From Accumulibacter sp. (GTDB lineage: Bacteria > Pseudomonadota > Gammaproteobacteria > Burkholderiales > Rhodocyclaceae): a stretch of 64,000 nt of DNA. The notes below the pieces were generated by a model that saw only the letters and a program-made list of their open reading frames with translations, did not search any database and was not told the DNA's origin. Below are positions 35,701 through 42,210 of the stretch, in pieces. How positions within the stretch are numbered: the first letter of the stretch is position 1; every line of letters begins with the position of its first letter. The stretch covers positions 3,472,001 through 3,536,000 of the forward strand of contig NZ_JAZKUG010000001.1 in assembly GCF_036625195.1 (NCBI RefSeq). The letters are read 5' to 3'. The translations under genes and the position numbers were made by a program.

Positions 35701-38671
35701 TGCCGCCACTCCCGATGATTCGCTTGACGCCGCGGAAGCTCTGCTGCGCACGCTCGACGCGATTGCCGGATCCATCGGGCACCAGGAACTTGACGACGAT
35801 CGTCTCGCCGCCATTGGGATCACTGGCGTCCGTCAGGCCGTTCGACCGGATGTCGAAGCCTTCGTCGATGACGCTGTCGGTGCCGGCACGGTTGACGCCG
35901 GTGTTGACCCGCCGGTGGGCGGTATCGCCCATGAAGAGGTTCAGGGTGCCGTCGCCAGTCACCTCGCCGAGCACGGGCGGGTTCACCCGTACGCCGGCGA
36001 GCACCTGCGCGTCGCTCAACTGGTAGATGTTGAAGTCGTAGATGTTGGCCTGCAGCAGCGTCCAGGTTTCGTCGACGAGGACGATCTTGAACGGCCAGAA
36101 ACCAACCGCCATGAAGACGAAGGCCTCGAGCCCGGCATAGAGGGCACCGGACGAGTTGGTGACGCCCGCCGGGTTGGCGTCGTAGGCCAGTGTCAGCTCG
36201 TTCAGCCGCACCCGTCCGTCGTAGGTGAAGGGAGCCTGCGGTACCTCGGGAACGTAGTAGCCCTCGAGCAGGCCGTTGACATAGTCGAACTGCACAGGCG
36301 ACTGCGGTTCCGGCAGGTCGTTGAGGTCGATCCGGACCTGTGTATCAAAGAACACGCGCACGCCGGCCTGCAGCTCGGCGACGTAGAGATCGGGTCCGAT
36401 CGCTGCGCCCGCGGTCATCTTGGCCGACAGCTTGAGTTCGGGCTGGTCGAACTCGTGATCGCCGTCGGCGACCTGCGCCGGCGGCGTTCCGGCGCCGAGG
36501 TCGTTGGGATCGGCGCCAATGTGGTCGTCAAAGTAGAGACCGTCGCGCAGGCGATGAACCTGCTCGCGCACGCTTTGCTGCAGCGCTGCGTCGCTCGAGA
36601 AATCGAGGTTCCTGGTCAGCAGGTTGGCGCCGAAGAGGTCGTAGCCGACGTCGAAATCGAGTGTTGCCAGGAAGGTCAGCGCCAGTTCGACTTCGAGGAG
36701 CGGCAGTGCCGGGATCGGGAACTGCTTCTTGAACGTGTAGCCGAGGTTGAACTCGAAACCGGCTTCGACGAGTGACGCGGTCGTCTTGCCCTGCAGCATC
36801 CCGAGCACGGCGGTCGGGTCGTTCAGGAACGGGAACGAGAGGTTGCCACTGATGTCCGAGAACACATTGTCGAAGGTCTGGTTGCTGTCCTGGACCTTCT
36901 TCAGCGCATCGGGATAGGGATTCTCCTTGGTCAGCTTGATCTGGCGTTCGACATCCGCCGGGTCATCGTCGGCCCGGCCGGACTGCGTCAACTGCATCCG
37001 GAAGTTGCCCAGGTCGACCGTCTGCGGCAGTCCTTCGCCGATGGGCTTCAGGTCAAGGAAGACGTCGACGACGCCGAGCACCTCCTTGGCGGCAACCAGC
37101 CGGGCGAGCTGCACGTCCTTCTGCTGCTGCGTCAGGGTCGGGTCGAGATAGGTGGCGGTGACGCCGAGGTCGATCGGCGTCACCGATCCGTAGCCGATCG
37201 CCTCGCCGATCTCGCTGAGCACCGGGATCGGGAAGGTGAGGAAGTCGACGATCGGCTTCAATGGCGCCAGCGCGGACTGGATCGACTGGACCGTCGGGTC
37301 GAAGAACTCGGAGAAGAAGGTGCCGAGATCGAGGCGCACGCCCTCGTAATCGATGTCGATCGGAGCGCCGAAGGAGTCGGCGCGGGTGTCGGCAGCGCTG
37401 AACAGCTGCGTGATATGGACATCGGCCTCGACCGCGAGGTTGAAGACCCGGTCGGACTCGGCGACGACCGCGAAGTCCGGCACCATCGCCGCATCGATGT
37501 CGAGGTGGATGTCGGACGCGCCGGTCACCGTCGCGCCGACGACGAGGGCCGGGATCTCGGCCGGGCTCAGGCGGCGGTCGGCGCCGCCACCGGCGACGTC
37601 GATGTCGAAGCGGCCGCTGAAACGGCTCGGCAGGGGCGCTTCGGGGCCGCCGTCTGCGTCCGGCTGGCCCTGGTCCTTCCGGATCAGCGCGCCGAAGACG
37701 CCCGCCGTCCCCTTGGCAGCGAGCACGCCATCGTCACCGCCGTCGAGCACGGCAACGACATCCGTGAGCTGCAGTTCGTTCGCCGACGTCGAATCGATGT
37801 AGAACGACGAGCGGCCCTGTGCATCCTCGTCGACTCCGAAAACGAGTTCGAAGCGCCAATCGAAACCGAGGTCGACCTCGTCGTGTGTGCCGAGTCGTGC
37901 CGAGATCAGCGGATCCTCGCCGAGCGCGAGGTCGAGGTCGATGCGCTCGTTCGCGCTGCCGGCAAGCGTCAGCGAGAAGTCGTAGTGGCTGTGCTCGGCG
38001 TTCGTCGTGACGTCGATGCGGCCGTCTTCGATCAGATCGCCCAGTGCGGCCTCGAGGCCCTCCTTGACCGCGTCGGGCGTCACCCGTTCGCCGGGTGGCG
38101 TCGGCAGCGAGAAGTTGCGCAGTGCATCGGCGATGTGGCCGGCGATGTCACCGGACTCGATCGTGACCAGTTGGGTGCCGATGAGCGGGATGGGTGCGCT
38201 GAATACGTCGCTCTCCAGGCGCGACTGCACGGCATCGAAATAACCCGTAAGGCCAGCCGCGTCGACGACAGCGAGATCAGCCGACAGCAACATCCGGGGC
38301 TCGAGGGACTCGAAGATCAGGCCCTCGCGACGCTGTGCTCGTGGCGCTGGCTGCGGATCCGCTTGCCGGGCTTGCCGCCGTAGTCGGCGCAACATGCGAC
38401 CCAGCCGGCCGATCAAGGCGTCGCCAGACCACGAGGCACGCGGGCCGGCTTGCTGGCGCTTCTCTTCGTTGCCGCTACTGCTCACGACTCGCTCCGCCAA
38501 AGGAGAGGGCGATCTGCTTTCATCCGGGAACAGGATGCCAAACCATGTTAGTACAAATGTCTTTGCTTTGCCGGTGTTTTTCGCTGCCCGCCATGCGGAT
38601 GGATCCATGCTCCCTCCGCCCGCGTCCGGTGTGCCACCGGGCGCTGGAAAAAACGGGAAACCTCGCGGCAC
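23741..38671 (-). CDS. giant LEPR-XLL / RTX / PKD / cohesin-dockerin surface or secreted protein
   Basis: Up to 4976 aa. Starts at 38608 and GTG 38485 are alternatives; the last has GGAG 8 bp upstream and suits LEPR-XLL proteins. FESLEPRMLLSAD (~120-132) is an LEPR-XLL motif, thought to be an N-terminal sorting signal. In order follow: long beta-rich region; RTX GGxGxDxLxGG repeats (~1010-1090); many Asp/Gly repeats; P-domain-like segments (~2220-2330); Gly/Ser-rich tract (~2370-2720); beta-propeller-like stretch (~2940-3260); several PKD-type domains (~3450-4200); cadherin/Ig-like domains (~4270-4460); cohesin-like domain (~4580-4710); dockerin with two canonical Ca loops starting Asp4718 and Asp4757; Pro/Ala-rich tail. 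It is acidic and calcium-dependent by composition. The role is probably matrix or adhesin scaffold. Confidence 0.85.
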   Translation of the reverse strand: MPRGFPFFPAPGGTPDAGGGSMDPSAWRAAKNTGKAKTFVLTWFGILFPDESRSPSPLAERVVSSSGNEEKRQQAGPRASWSGDALIGRLGRMLRRLRRQARQADPQPAPRAQRREGLIFESLEPRMLLSADLAVVDAAGLTGYFDAVQSRLESDVFSAPIPLIGTQLVTIESGDIAGHIADALRNFSLPTPPGERVTPDAVKEGLEAALGDLIEDGRIDVTTNAEHSHYDFSLTLAGSANERIDLDLALGEDPLISARLGTHDEVDLGFDWRFELVFGVDEDAQGRSSFYIDSTSANELQLTDVVAVLDGGDDGVLAAKGTAGVFGALIRKDQGQPDADGGPEAPLPSRFSGRFDIDVAGGGADRRLSPAEIPALVVGATVTGASDIHLDIDAAMVPDFAVVAESDRVFNLAVEADVHITQLFSAADTRADSFGAPIDIDYEGVRLDLGTFFSEFFDPTVQSIQSALAPLKPIVDFLTFPIPVLSEIGEAIGYGSVTPIDLGVTATYLDPTLTQQQKDVQLARLVAAKEVLGVVDVFLDLKPIGEGLPQTVDLGNFRMQLTQSGRADDDPADVERQIKLTKENPYPDALKKVQDSNQTFDNVFSDISGNLSFPFLNDPTAVLGMLQGKTTASLVEAGFEFNLGYTFKKQFPIPALPLLEVELALTFLATLDFDVGYDLFGANLLTRNLDFSSDAALQQSVREQVHRLRDGLYFDDHIGADPNDLGAGTPPAQVADGDHEFDQPELKLSAKMTAGAAIGPDLYVAELQAGVRVFFDTQVRIDLNDLPEPQSPVQFDYVNGLLEGYYVPEVPQAPFTYDGRVRLNELTLAYDANPAGVTNSSGALYAGLEAFVFMAVGFWPFKIVLVDETWTLLQANIYDFNIYQLSDAQVLAGVRVNPPVLGEVTGDGTLNLFMGDTAHRRVNTGVNRAGTDSVIDEGFDIRSNGLTDASDPNGGETIVVKFLVPDGSGNRVERAQQSFRGVKRIIGSGGSGDDSIVVDRTVCSPVELIGGTGSDELSHAGSGAATLRGGAGNDRLTGGTGDDLLDGGDGDDRLSGGAGRDTLRGGAGDDRLAGGSGDDDLAGDGGSDTYDWTPGQGSDLISETPDAGASDAFTVTGTTRSDVLAIDRIDDGGKWTLRLQVGDGQAPVDTLRLGDIERLAVNAGRGSDLVTVGDIDGTGLALLAIDLKAADEPITSLDSDRVVFAGTAADDRLSIEGVYATFNRTDLGADPTGGGSVEIAKPILQLRDQSAGRDNRFFIMNSRPARDTLLVQGLGGNDLLTLAAGSAGIDVADLIGVTLAGGAGDDTLAAVYDDVLLAGGDGVDSVRITGDGRLVDGVTTLQLFAGDLLVERTAATGGTIDDRLRLAEVEALRLELGSDFGGNSLHVAGTISGPVDIVAGTRPDTIALQGLAGPTTVRLAGDDDSVTIGKDGTLAGITAGIEVLGSDGGDQRLLVDAGAEVADVVVTVAGGMITGLGGGGAIRCDAAVDSVGLRLGRGNDRLEAPALAQHLVVDTGAGSDLVVASLDGNAATAAAGASLVTTAAERVVFASSANTVATDWRLADDALHAGAPGANGTLVLQTIAASQVDLALGDGADTLRVGALRTATTVDLRGGADRVTIGDSRPADADARRDLTDITATLQLQGSSGDDALLIDDAAHLAMAAPGVVDVGRIRGLGMGAAAGLDFSGFESLDLTLGDGADELTLVDTAITTTLRTDATAAGRADRVLVRNAAAGATIDLGAGDDEVTVLAGTALTLAAGAGVDTVSFDVSGSTAAVTGAVLGGSGGSGQVSGIGPVIDATFVGFDAARLRFGSGSDGLLIDDALDAVALTADMGSGDDQVTISRIGSATEIVGGSGQDQVRLDIPAAPESPLHAGLIDDLGLSGVETLEVDNHAHDGAVDWQLIDGRLLGNGAPIAYADAAGQLLLRAGSAAGDLLTVQTSSNPVEATINGNRIDVLAEPVVLLRDDVATELRGLRSVVDFDDLIAGAASYREDGFVCSASAGTLAREPAGSPSPALLIGSGSLRSAVAGGKFSVQGIDLSALTSDVRTVRFIAYDENDQPVAGPFDVALDPAAGSARRSVTFDATLFGSLARLDWLADGAVLMDNVGLGAELVARSEPLLSIPQSTLLANGGGVVTIDTTNATINGRLSGARLDATGQRNPLFTTSLVDGVRQFLFAGDLLLPADTTIDVSGQFGLSLAATNDIIVGERVVVDASAGGGFRPEGSLTAFDNQGTAGAWTLLVQDDAYGDAGWLNDWALTITLSTGEVFTQRGGGGTIPDRPLIGSSGSLNSSISVSDLGAVKDVNVTVDISHPLTRDLDVYLIHGGRTVELFTDIDRPGNRFFNDTVLDDEGALSITQVATSSMLVGPVAGPGGGAGGGAGTGGSGGTGGDGGGGGAGGSGGIGGGSYYSGTIEWGEAGDWGAHGGNGSGGSGGSYGNPGLAGSAGVNAAGSSGLGGSGGAGGSPSGPGLGSDDDAHYGGGGAPSSGSGGDGGAGGDGGSGRAGESVPGNPGSAGSGGLAGSNTGAGALISGGGGGGGGGGGGAGSGGSGGGGGSSGGGGGGGGEGYNAFLGDEVHGGRGGDGGDGGRGGDGGDGGDGGAGGAGGGGGGAVEMVALGRIVVGAASRLQAQGAAGAAATNQGYNAGVNEGRDALLNSGQNAGLNDYIHSGRESSWFFGTWYGGVGGSGGAGGSGGPGGVGGSGGSGAAGAAGAGGTIKLSGSVITASGAVTVDTSGGAGAAASGEAGRHLLEANASTLNAALVGTVLEAYDPLRQLRPNPFVAGTPATPLIAGLRGGAEAYGLLEGVTAADFTALTAAAPAAAVAAVVRLDRGPAAYGADYDHFDMLLFINLGNEELRTPMLGVAAAGSAASSVQDLRIGGLGPDVRLGVLNGHEVWATLIPDVAIELDATVGGPIGSVQGLQRRSLADGEVAYIEARPAEPTMVGLNALAVAGGQIYALSPTQDALLVVNSADFSVRQHFSDGTDAVTTLAGASAVAASADGANVYVASRDDATVSVFARDASGNLSFVHAIDPGAGLDVFDRIALQPGDGGQLVVAGPDAIVQFLRQTDGAGIGRLVAGKTEPLSGTSDLAYSSDGLLLYVACADELQLRSASDLSPASGQSGITGARVLGVAASSDGQHEQVYVAGAGGRLQVFQRTFGSTTLTLLQTLQENADGVRGLAGAADLLISADGTRLYVLTSGRASNTLTTFFRDPATGTLRFAQVLRGGPGLAAPAAIAQDAAGTVYVAAEHGFGTIPGGLAAFVPVNSATPQAERFSVRFAGVEGLALTSGVYDDAIHQIDPPLVTTLAIDTGDGFDRVDLLNLGVATTVDGGSGDDRISVRSDTAGALTLAVDCGAGDDQLVVRELADDNVFTLRLGAGDDAAQVAGEKFPATAMIALDGGTGADTLRFGAAGGAIDPSVPLTPDGSIRVDGVDFGTLAYVAIESIPGFQPSTADTGGPYAIVEGAALTLAGSSTAATGTNIVSERWDVNGDGVFDDALGRSPTLSWEALRALGLDDDGNYEISFEVSDTAGHAVTDTAWLQIINTPPTLAVASGEASATAELGQPFELGFAASDPGDDLIAGWSIDWGDGTTTGPLPSDAAQASHVYLVPGRYTPIVVASDDDGSRAFADVPSTPGYAARGPEVTVSPSVPSITSVGTAVALQTVEGLGVRLHAAVAGSPTTLRWDLDGDGVFGDESRHGQGADGDLTLTAADLEALGFDDGSSSRPIAVQVVYGDGSGGPGIDTMTGSALLTLLNAAPTGRLIHTTPAPGTAIDEGGTASVRFIDADDPSAADRAAGYSVAFDFDNDGQLDTAIAPLTPVGIEVPASYLREAGVRTVRGVLYDKDGASCEAWTGVLVREVAPTLTLDGAAVASEGQPYRFTLAASDPGSDTIRRWNIDWGDGTQEVVDAPTADLTHVFADDGALTISVTAQDEDGLYQASKPLAVANAAPELIVSGPVTVDEGAPFTLTLAASDPGADTLTGWQIDWGDGSSETLRGNARSAAHRYADDSGGTALQIVATATDEDGAHAVTHAVTVRNVAPRTTLGGVGTAADLLAGPPPAATVLAVNEGANFVLRIAPPDDPGDDTVTAYGIDWGDGSAVQIVSAPPASASGLVPTLSVTHAYDDGAALRRISVMLTDEDGSFVNQATLDVDVRNVAPLAQLGNSTEGASGPVAPGGTATVSFTAPSDPSAADAAAGFTYAYDFDNDGDFEISGSPAATVEVPPALLDTAGILTVRGVLTDKDGGASEFFSGVRVLPAIEPLLAADDSASVAEDGQVAIDLLDNDANPGGGPFDLELLAVPAHGNVTIEADRRVTYRPFADWFGSDSFSYGLYNTSGTSNRATVYLMVTPVNDAPELDAIASQAVDEGELLRVVATASDVDGDARQLRYSLDAGAPAGAGIDPVTGVFTWTPSAADGPGSFTLTVRVTDNGQPPLEDAETFTITVADVVPASLQVLSLTPTDSGFDLSFNRALDASALNLYDAATAGYGPADVVLRGAASGVVRGSIAVDAASGVLRFVATGGPLAADTYSVTLRSGADAFKDVQGVPLDGNGDGTPGDDASRQFSIAAPADRTLRMPDFARGPAQPVDVPATQGGLPITLSEGSGVDTVEFDIDYDPTLLVIDSVRRGTGLNGAAVLDVTNAAGRLHVHITGADLAAGPVQLLALTARVPATAPHAASHVIDLRNLRLNGGALAARADDALAVVACFGDTDGDGTISNADVSTLGNVVVGRDSGLAAYCNVDPRLVGDITGDGLINVLDTARILSEAKWIQGGAATLDRPEIPAIPAIPAISAPFAALLVDEPAPSLNPGNAQVLQSPQADFSAPAAVPSLPTQQPPPPADGDAAATPEAVAEDDARAAGVAIAAAPPVAAAAPAAPASSDWLRGFLSAPAAQGISVTLPAAAAAPVVAQTASLAASRPYWDGLGIAPQKAAPQAPGRSANWVRAFVTNLARPADASPNASLRITLL
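30500..31560 (-). repeat. low-complexity Gly/Ser-coding tract inside the giant gene
   Basis: On the plus strand this reads as dense CCGCCG/CCACCG runs; on the coding strand as GGSGG, GGAGG and GGDGG units. It covers about 350 residues, broken by short ordered islands (YYSGTIEWGEAGDWGAHGG region, HGGRGGDGGDGG region). Such tracts are flexible linkers or silk-like matrix segments and are prone to slippage, so length may vary between strains or assemblies. Confidence 0.8.
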
Positions 38672-38980
38672 GGCACCATCGGGGGCCGGTTGCCCCGCAG
38701 CGCAGTCAACGGAATTTAATCCAGCTCAAAACATCGTTCTGCGCATGTGCCGACAATGTGCGACGGGTTGCCGCAGTGCTCCTCGGGAACGAAGACGCCG
38801 GCGTGGAACCCGGTTCAGGGAGATTCGGGACGAACGGATGGAGATGGTGTTGCAACGGCCGGGTTGTTGCCGCGGATCGCAGATCGCGTGGCGCGCGGCG
38901 TCGGCGCTGAAGCAGCGGTTCCGCGGCCAGTGGCAGGATGCCGGCGGGTCGCGCGCGATCGACCGCAGGAAGCCTGCCGG

Positions 38981-39883
38981 ATGAGCGGCAAGAGCGGCGA
39001 CGAGCGCCCCGCGGCAACCCCGCAGCCGCCGCCCGAGGCCGGCCTGCCGGCGGCCACCGGCAGCCGGCGGCCACAGGCGCCGGTGCGCCGGCTGTCGAGC
39101 CGGCGCCGCTTCCTGCGCTCGGCGTTCCTCATCGGCGGCGTTCTCGGGCTGGCGATGCTCGGCTACGTGCCGGTCGCCGGCGCCCACCGGACGCGCCTGC
39201 GGCCGCCCGGTGCGCTCGAGGAAAGCGACTTCCTCGCCTCGTGCATCAAGTGCGGACAGTGCGTGCAGGTCTGCCCGGTGGCGGCGATCCGGCTCGACGA
39301 CATCGACAGCGGCTTCGGCGTCGGTGTGCCGTGGATCGATGCGCGCGCGCAGGCCTGCGATTTCTCCTGTGATGCGGTGCAGTGCGTCCTCGCCTGTCCG
39401 ACGGGCTCGCTGACCTATCGCAAGCCGGCCGCGCTGCTCACCCGTCCCGGCATGCCGCTGGCGCGGGCGCCGCTGCTCAAGGCGAAGGCGAAGGACCCGG
39501 AGCCGACGCTGAATCTGCCCGAGCGCATGGGGATTGCCCGCCTGTCGCGCCCCGACTCGTGCCTGGCGGTACAGGGCAAGGGTTTTCGCGGCCAGGCTCG
39601 CGGCGCCGACTTCCGCGGCAGGCTGCGTTACGTCGAACGCGACCGCTGGCGCCCGGTGGCCGTTCGCGACCACCCCTACGAGCGCGATCTGTGCAACCTG
39701 TGCGTCAGCGAGTGCCCGATCGGCGAGGCGATCACGATGCGGGTGACGGTGGCTGCCGACGGCAGCCGGCAGTACCGGCCGCAGGTGCTCGAGCAGTGTG
39801 TCGGTTGCGGCGTCTGCGAGATGATCTGCCCGGTCGATCCGGCAGCGATCGTCATCGCTGCCCGCCAGCCGTGGGAGGGCTGA
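38981..39883 (+). CDS. nosG: Tat-exported polyferredoxin, NosG/NapG-like
   Basis: 300 aa from ATG 38981. A twin-arginine signal SSRRRFLRSAFLIGG lies at ~37-51. Four cysteine clusters for 4Fe-4S centres follow: CIKCGQCVQVCP, CDFSC...QCVLACP, CNLCVSECP and CVGCGVCEMICP. This is the NapG pattern; in clade II nos clusters the homologue is called NosG and with NosH takes electrons from menaquinol to the periplasm. It overlaps the NosH-like gene by 1 bp. The symbol depends on the nosF/L/Y neighbours; NapG is the alternative. Confidence 0.78.
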   Translation: MSGKSGDERPAATPQPPPEAGLPAATGSRRPQAPVRRLSSRRRFLRSAFLIGGVLGLAMLGYVPVAGAHRTRLRPPGALEESDFLASCIKCGQCVQVCPVAAIRLDDIDSGFGVGVPWIDARAQACDFSCDAVQCVLACPTGSLTYRKPAALLTRPGMPLARAPLLKAKAKDPEPTLNLPERMGIARLSRPDSCLAVQGKGFRGQARGADFRGRLRYVERDRWRPVAVRDHPYERDLCNLCVSECPIGEAITMRVTVAADGSRQYRPQVLEQCVGCGVCEMICPVDPAAIVIAARQPWEG

Positions 39884-40845
39884 TGAGCGCCAGCGAACGC
39901 CTGCGTGTCATGTTCGGCGCCGCGCCGCAGAAGCCGGAGCGGATCACACCGGCAGCGCAGCAGGTGCACCAGCTGAAGCGGATGACCAAGGCCGACTTCG
40001 CGGCGCTCAAGCAGCATGCGCACGACCACCAACTGGTCAACCACAAGTGGCGCAACCGCCGCTGGGCGGTTCTGATCCTCGTCAACCTCCTGTTCACCTT
40101 CTCCTTCTGGCTCGACATCCAGATGCTCGAGGGCTCGCTGACCGCGTCGCGCTTCGTCGGCTTCCACCTGATCGACCTCAACTCTGCGCTGCAGGTGATG
40201 CTGGCGCACCGGCACGTCATCGTCAATCTGTTCATCGGCACGGCGACGGTCTTCGTCCTCTGGGTGGCGCTCGGCGGCCGCTCCTTCTGCTCCTGGGTCT
40301 GCCCGTACCACCTCGTCGCCGAATGGTTCGAGTGGCTGCACCTGAAGCTGGTGGCGAAAAAACTGGTCAGCGACCACGAGTTCCATCGTGGCGCGCGCAG
40401 CATCTTCTGGCTCGCTTTCGCACTGCTCGCGCTGCTCAGCGGCTACACCGTCTTCGAGACCATCTCGCCGACCGGCATCCTGTCGCGGGCGCTGATCTAC
40501 GGACCGTCGCTGGCGCTCGGCTGGGTGCTGCTGCTACTGGTTTTCGAGGTGCTCTACTCACGCCGCGCCTGGTGCCGCTACGTCTGCCCGATCGGTCTGA
40601 CCTATGGTATGGTCGGAGCCATTTCACCGCTGCGCGTCGAGTACCGGCTCGAGCACTGCTTCCACGAAGGCGATTGCCGCAAGGTCTGCCTGGTGCCGCA
40701 CGTCCTCGACGTCGTCATCAAGGGGCGCGCCGCCGAGCTGAAGACGCCGATCGGACCGGATTGCACCCGCTGCGGGCTGTGTGTCGATGTCTGCCCGAGC
40801 GGTGCGCTGGTCTTCGACGTCAAGGGCCTCAACAGGCTGCTCTGA
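39883..40845 (+). CDS. nosH: membrane polyferredoxin, NosH/NapH-like quinol-oxidising protein
   Basis: 320 aa with four to five membrane helices. Two CxxxCP loops (SFCSWVCPYH and WCRYVCPIG) match NapH. The C-terminal half has CFHEGDCRKVC and CTRCGLCVDVCPSGAL for 4Fe-4S binding on the cytoplasmic side. It would pass quinol electrons to the upstream periplasmic polyferredoxin. The start overlaps nosG (TGATG), and the ABC ATPase follows by 12 bp. Confidence 0.78.
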   Translation: MSASERLRVMFGAAPQKPERITPAAQQVHQLKRMTKADFAALKQHAHDHQLVNHKWRNRRWAVLILVNLLFTFSFWLDIQMLEGSLTASRFVGFHLIDLNSALQVMLAHRHVIVNLFIGTATVFVLWVALGGRSFCSWVCPYHLVAEWFEWLHLKLVAKKLVSDHEFHRGARSIFWLAFALLALLSGYTVFETISPTGILSRALIYGPSLALGWVLLLLVFEVLYSRRAWCRYVCPIGLTYGMVGAISPLRVEYRLEHCFHEGDCRKVCLVPHVLDVVIKGRAAELKTPIGPDCTRCGLCVDVCPSGALVFDVKGLNRLL

Positions 40846-40857
40846 ACAGGGTTGCGC

Positions 40858-41730
40858 ATGATCCGTCTCACCAACGTCGGCAAGGATTTCCGGAAGCAGC
40901 GTGTGCTCGACGGGGTCAACCTCGAGATCGCCCCGGGCGAGCGGATCGCACTGATCGGATCGAACGGCGCCGGCAAGACGACCTTGATCCGCTGCCTGCT
41001 CGGCGAGTACACGCATCAGGGCGAGGTGACGATCGCTGGCCTGGCACCGCGCGGCGAGCGCACGCAGGTGCTCGGCAAGGTCGGTTTCGTGCCGCAACTG
41101 CCGCCGCCGCTGAAGATGCCGGTCGGCCAGCTGCTCGGCTTCGCCGCCGCCGTCTGCGCCACCGACGCCGAGCGCATGCACGCGCTGGCGCGCCGTCTCG
41201 GCCTCGACGTCGGCGGTATCCTGGCGCGGCCGTTCAATCGCCTGTCCGGCGGCATGAAGCAGAAGCTGCTGATCGCCATCGCGCTGGGCCGCGATACTGA
41301 ACTGCTGGTGATGGACGAGCCGGCCGCCAACCTCGACCCCGAGGCGCGCCACATCTTCTTCAGCCTGCTCGCCGAGCGCCTGGACAGCACGACGATGATC
41401 ATCTCCAGCCACCGCCTGGACGAAGTCGCGCCGCTGGTCAACCGGGTGATCGAGATGGACACCGGCCGCATCGTCCTCGACGACCGCGTCGCCGAGGAGT
41501 CGCGCCTGTCGACCCTGTTCGAGGTCCATCTGACGCTCGCGCGCGCCGACGCGGCGATCGCCCGCACCCTCGGCAGCTGGCAGTTTGCCGACCGGCGGGC
41601 CGGCGTCGAGTGGCACGGGACGGTGTCCGGCGCCGATCGCCTGCGCTTCTTCGGCATGGTTTCGCGCTACGTCGGCCTGCTGTCGCGCATCGAGATGCAC
41701 GAAGTCGACGCGGCGGTCGTCCTGCAATGA
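40858..41730 (+). CDS. nosF: ABC transporter ATPase, NosF-like
   Basis: 290 aa. Walker A IGSNGAGKTT (33-42), a Q-loop in VGFVPQLPP, the signature RLSGGMKQK (~127-135), Walker B LLVMDEPAANLDPEA and the switch His in SSHRLDEV are all present. NosF pairs with NosY; the NosFY(D) machinery supplies a sulfur species for the CuZ centre of nitrous oxide reductase. Here nosD is not adjacent. A TTG at 40852 is an in-frame alternative start. Confidence 0.8.
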   Translation: MIRLTNVGKDFRKQRVLDGVNLEIAPGERIALIGSNGAGKTTLIRCLLGEYTHQGEVTIAGLAPRGERTQVLGKVGFVPQLPPPLKMPVGQLLGFAAAVCATDAERMHALARRLGLDVGGILARPFNRLSGGMKQKLLIAIALGRDTELLVMDEPAANLDPEARHIFFSLLAERLDSTTMIISSHRLDEVAPLVNRVIEMDTGRIVLDDRVAEESRLSTLFEVHLTLARADAAIARTLGSWQFADRRAGVEWHGTVSGADRLRFFGMVSRYVGLLSRIEMHEVDAAVVLQ

Positions 41731-42200
41731 AGCGACGCCGATTCCTCGCGATCGTCCCGGCCGCCGTCGCCGGTCCTTGCTGCCGCAGCGTGCTCGGCGG
41801 CGGCATGGCGGCGGGGCTCGGCGGCTGCATCGGCGAGCCGGCGAGCGGTCCGGTCGACATCAAGTGGGACCGCGAGGTCGACCCACGCTGCGGCATGGTG
41901 ATCAGCGACCGGCGCTTCGCGGCGCAGATCCGCGCGCCCGGCGGCAAGGTGGCGAAGTTCGACGACATCGGCTGCGCCGTCTTCTGGCTCGCGCAGCAAC
42001 CCTTCGACGAGCAGACGCCGCAGCTCGAGTACTGGGTCGCCGACTACCGCAGCGGCGCCTGGATCGATGCCCGGCGGGCGCACTACCTGGCGGGGAAGAA
42101 GAGCCCGATGGGCTATCACTTCGCCGCCCTCGCCGTCGCCGAGGAGGGGACGATCGCCTACCCCGAGATGAAGGCGCGCATCGTCGCGCGCGGCAAGTGA
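41727..42200 (+). CDS. nosL: NosL-family copper chaperone-like protein
   Basis: 157 aa, overlapping nosF by 4 bp. The N-terminus has KRRRF plus a hydrophobic stretch ending in GLGGCIG, suggesting Tat or lipoprotein export (Cys36-37 region). DPRCGMVISDRRFAAQI is the NosL CGM motif, and FDDIGCAVFWL and SPMGYHFAA follow as in the family. NosL delivers Cu(I) to NosZ in the periplasm. Confidence 0.78.
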   Translation: MKRRRFLAIVPAAVAGPCCRSVLGGGMAAGLGGCIGEPASGPVDIKWDREVDPRCGMVISDRRFAAQIRAPGGKVAKFDDIGCAVFWLAQQPFDEQTPQLEYWVADYRSGAWIDARRAHYLAGKKSPMGYHFAALAVAEEGTIAYPEMKARIVARGK

Positions 42201-42210
42201 GGCGCCGGCG

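Noticed and set aside
38839..38854. TGGAGATGGTGTTGCA upstream of nosG as an RpoN promoter
   Set aside because: Spacing and TTGCA fit, but the -24 box lacks the CAC; too weak without other support.
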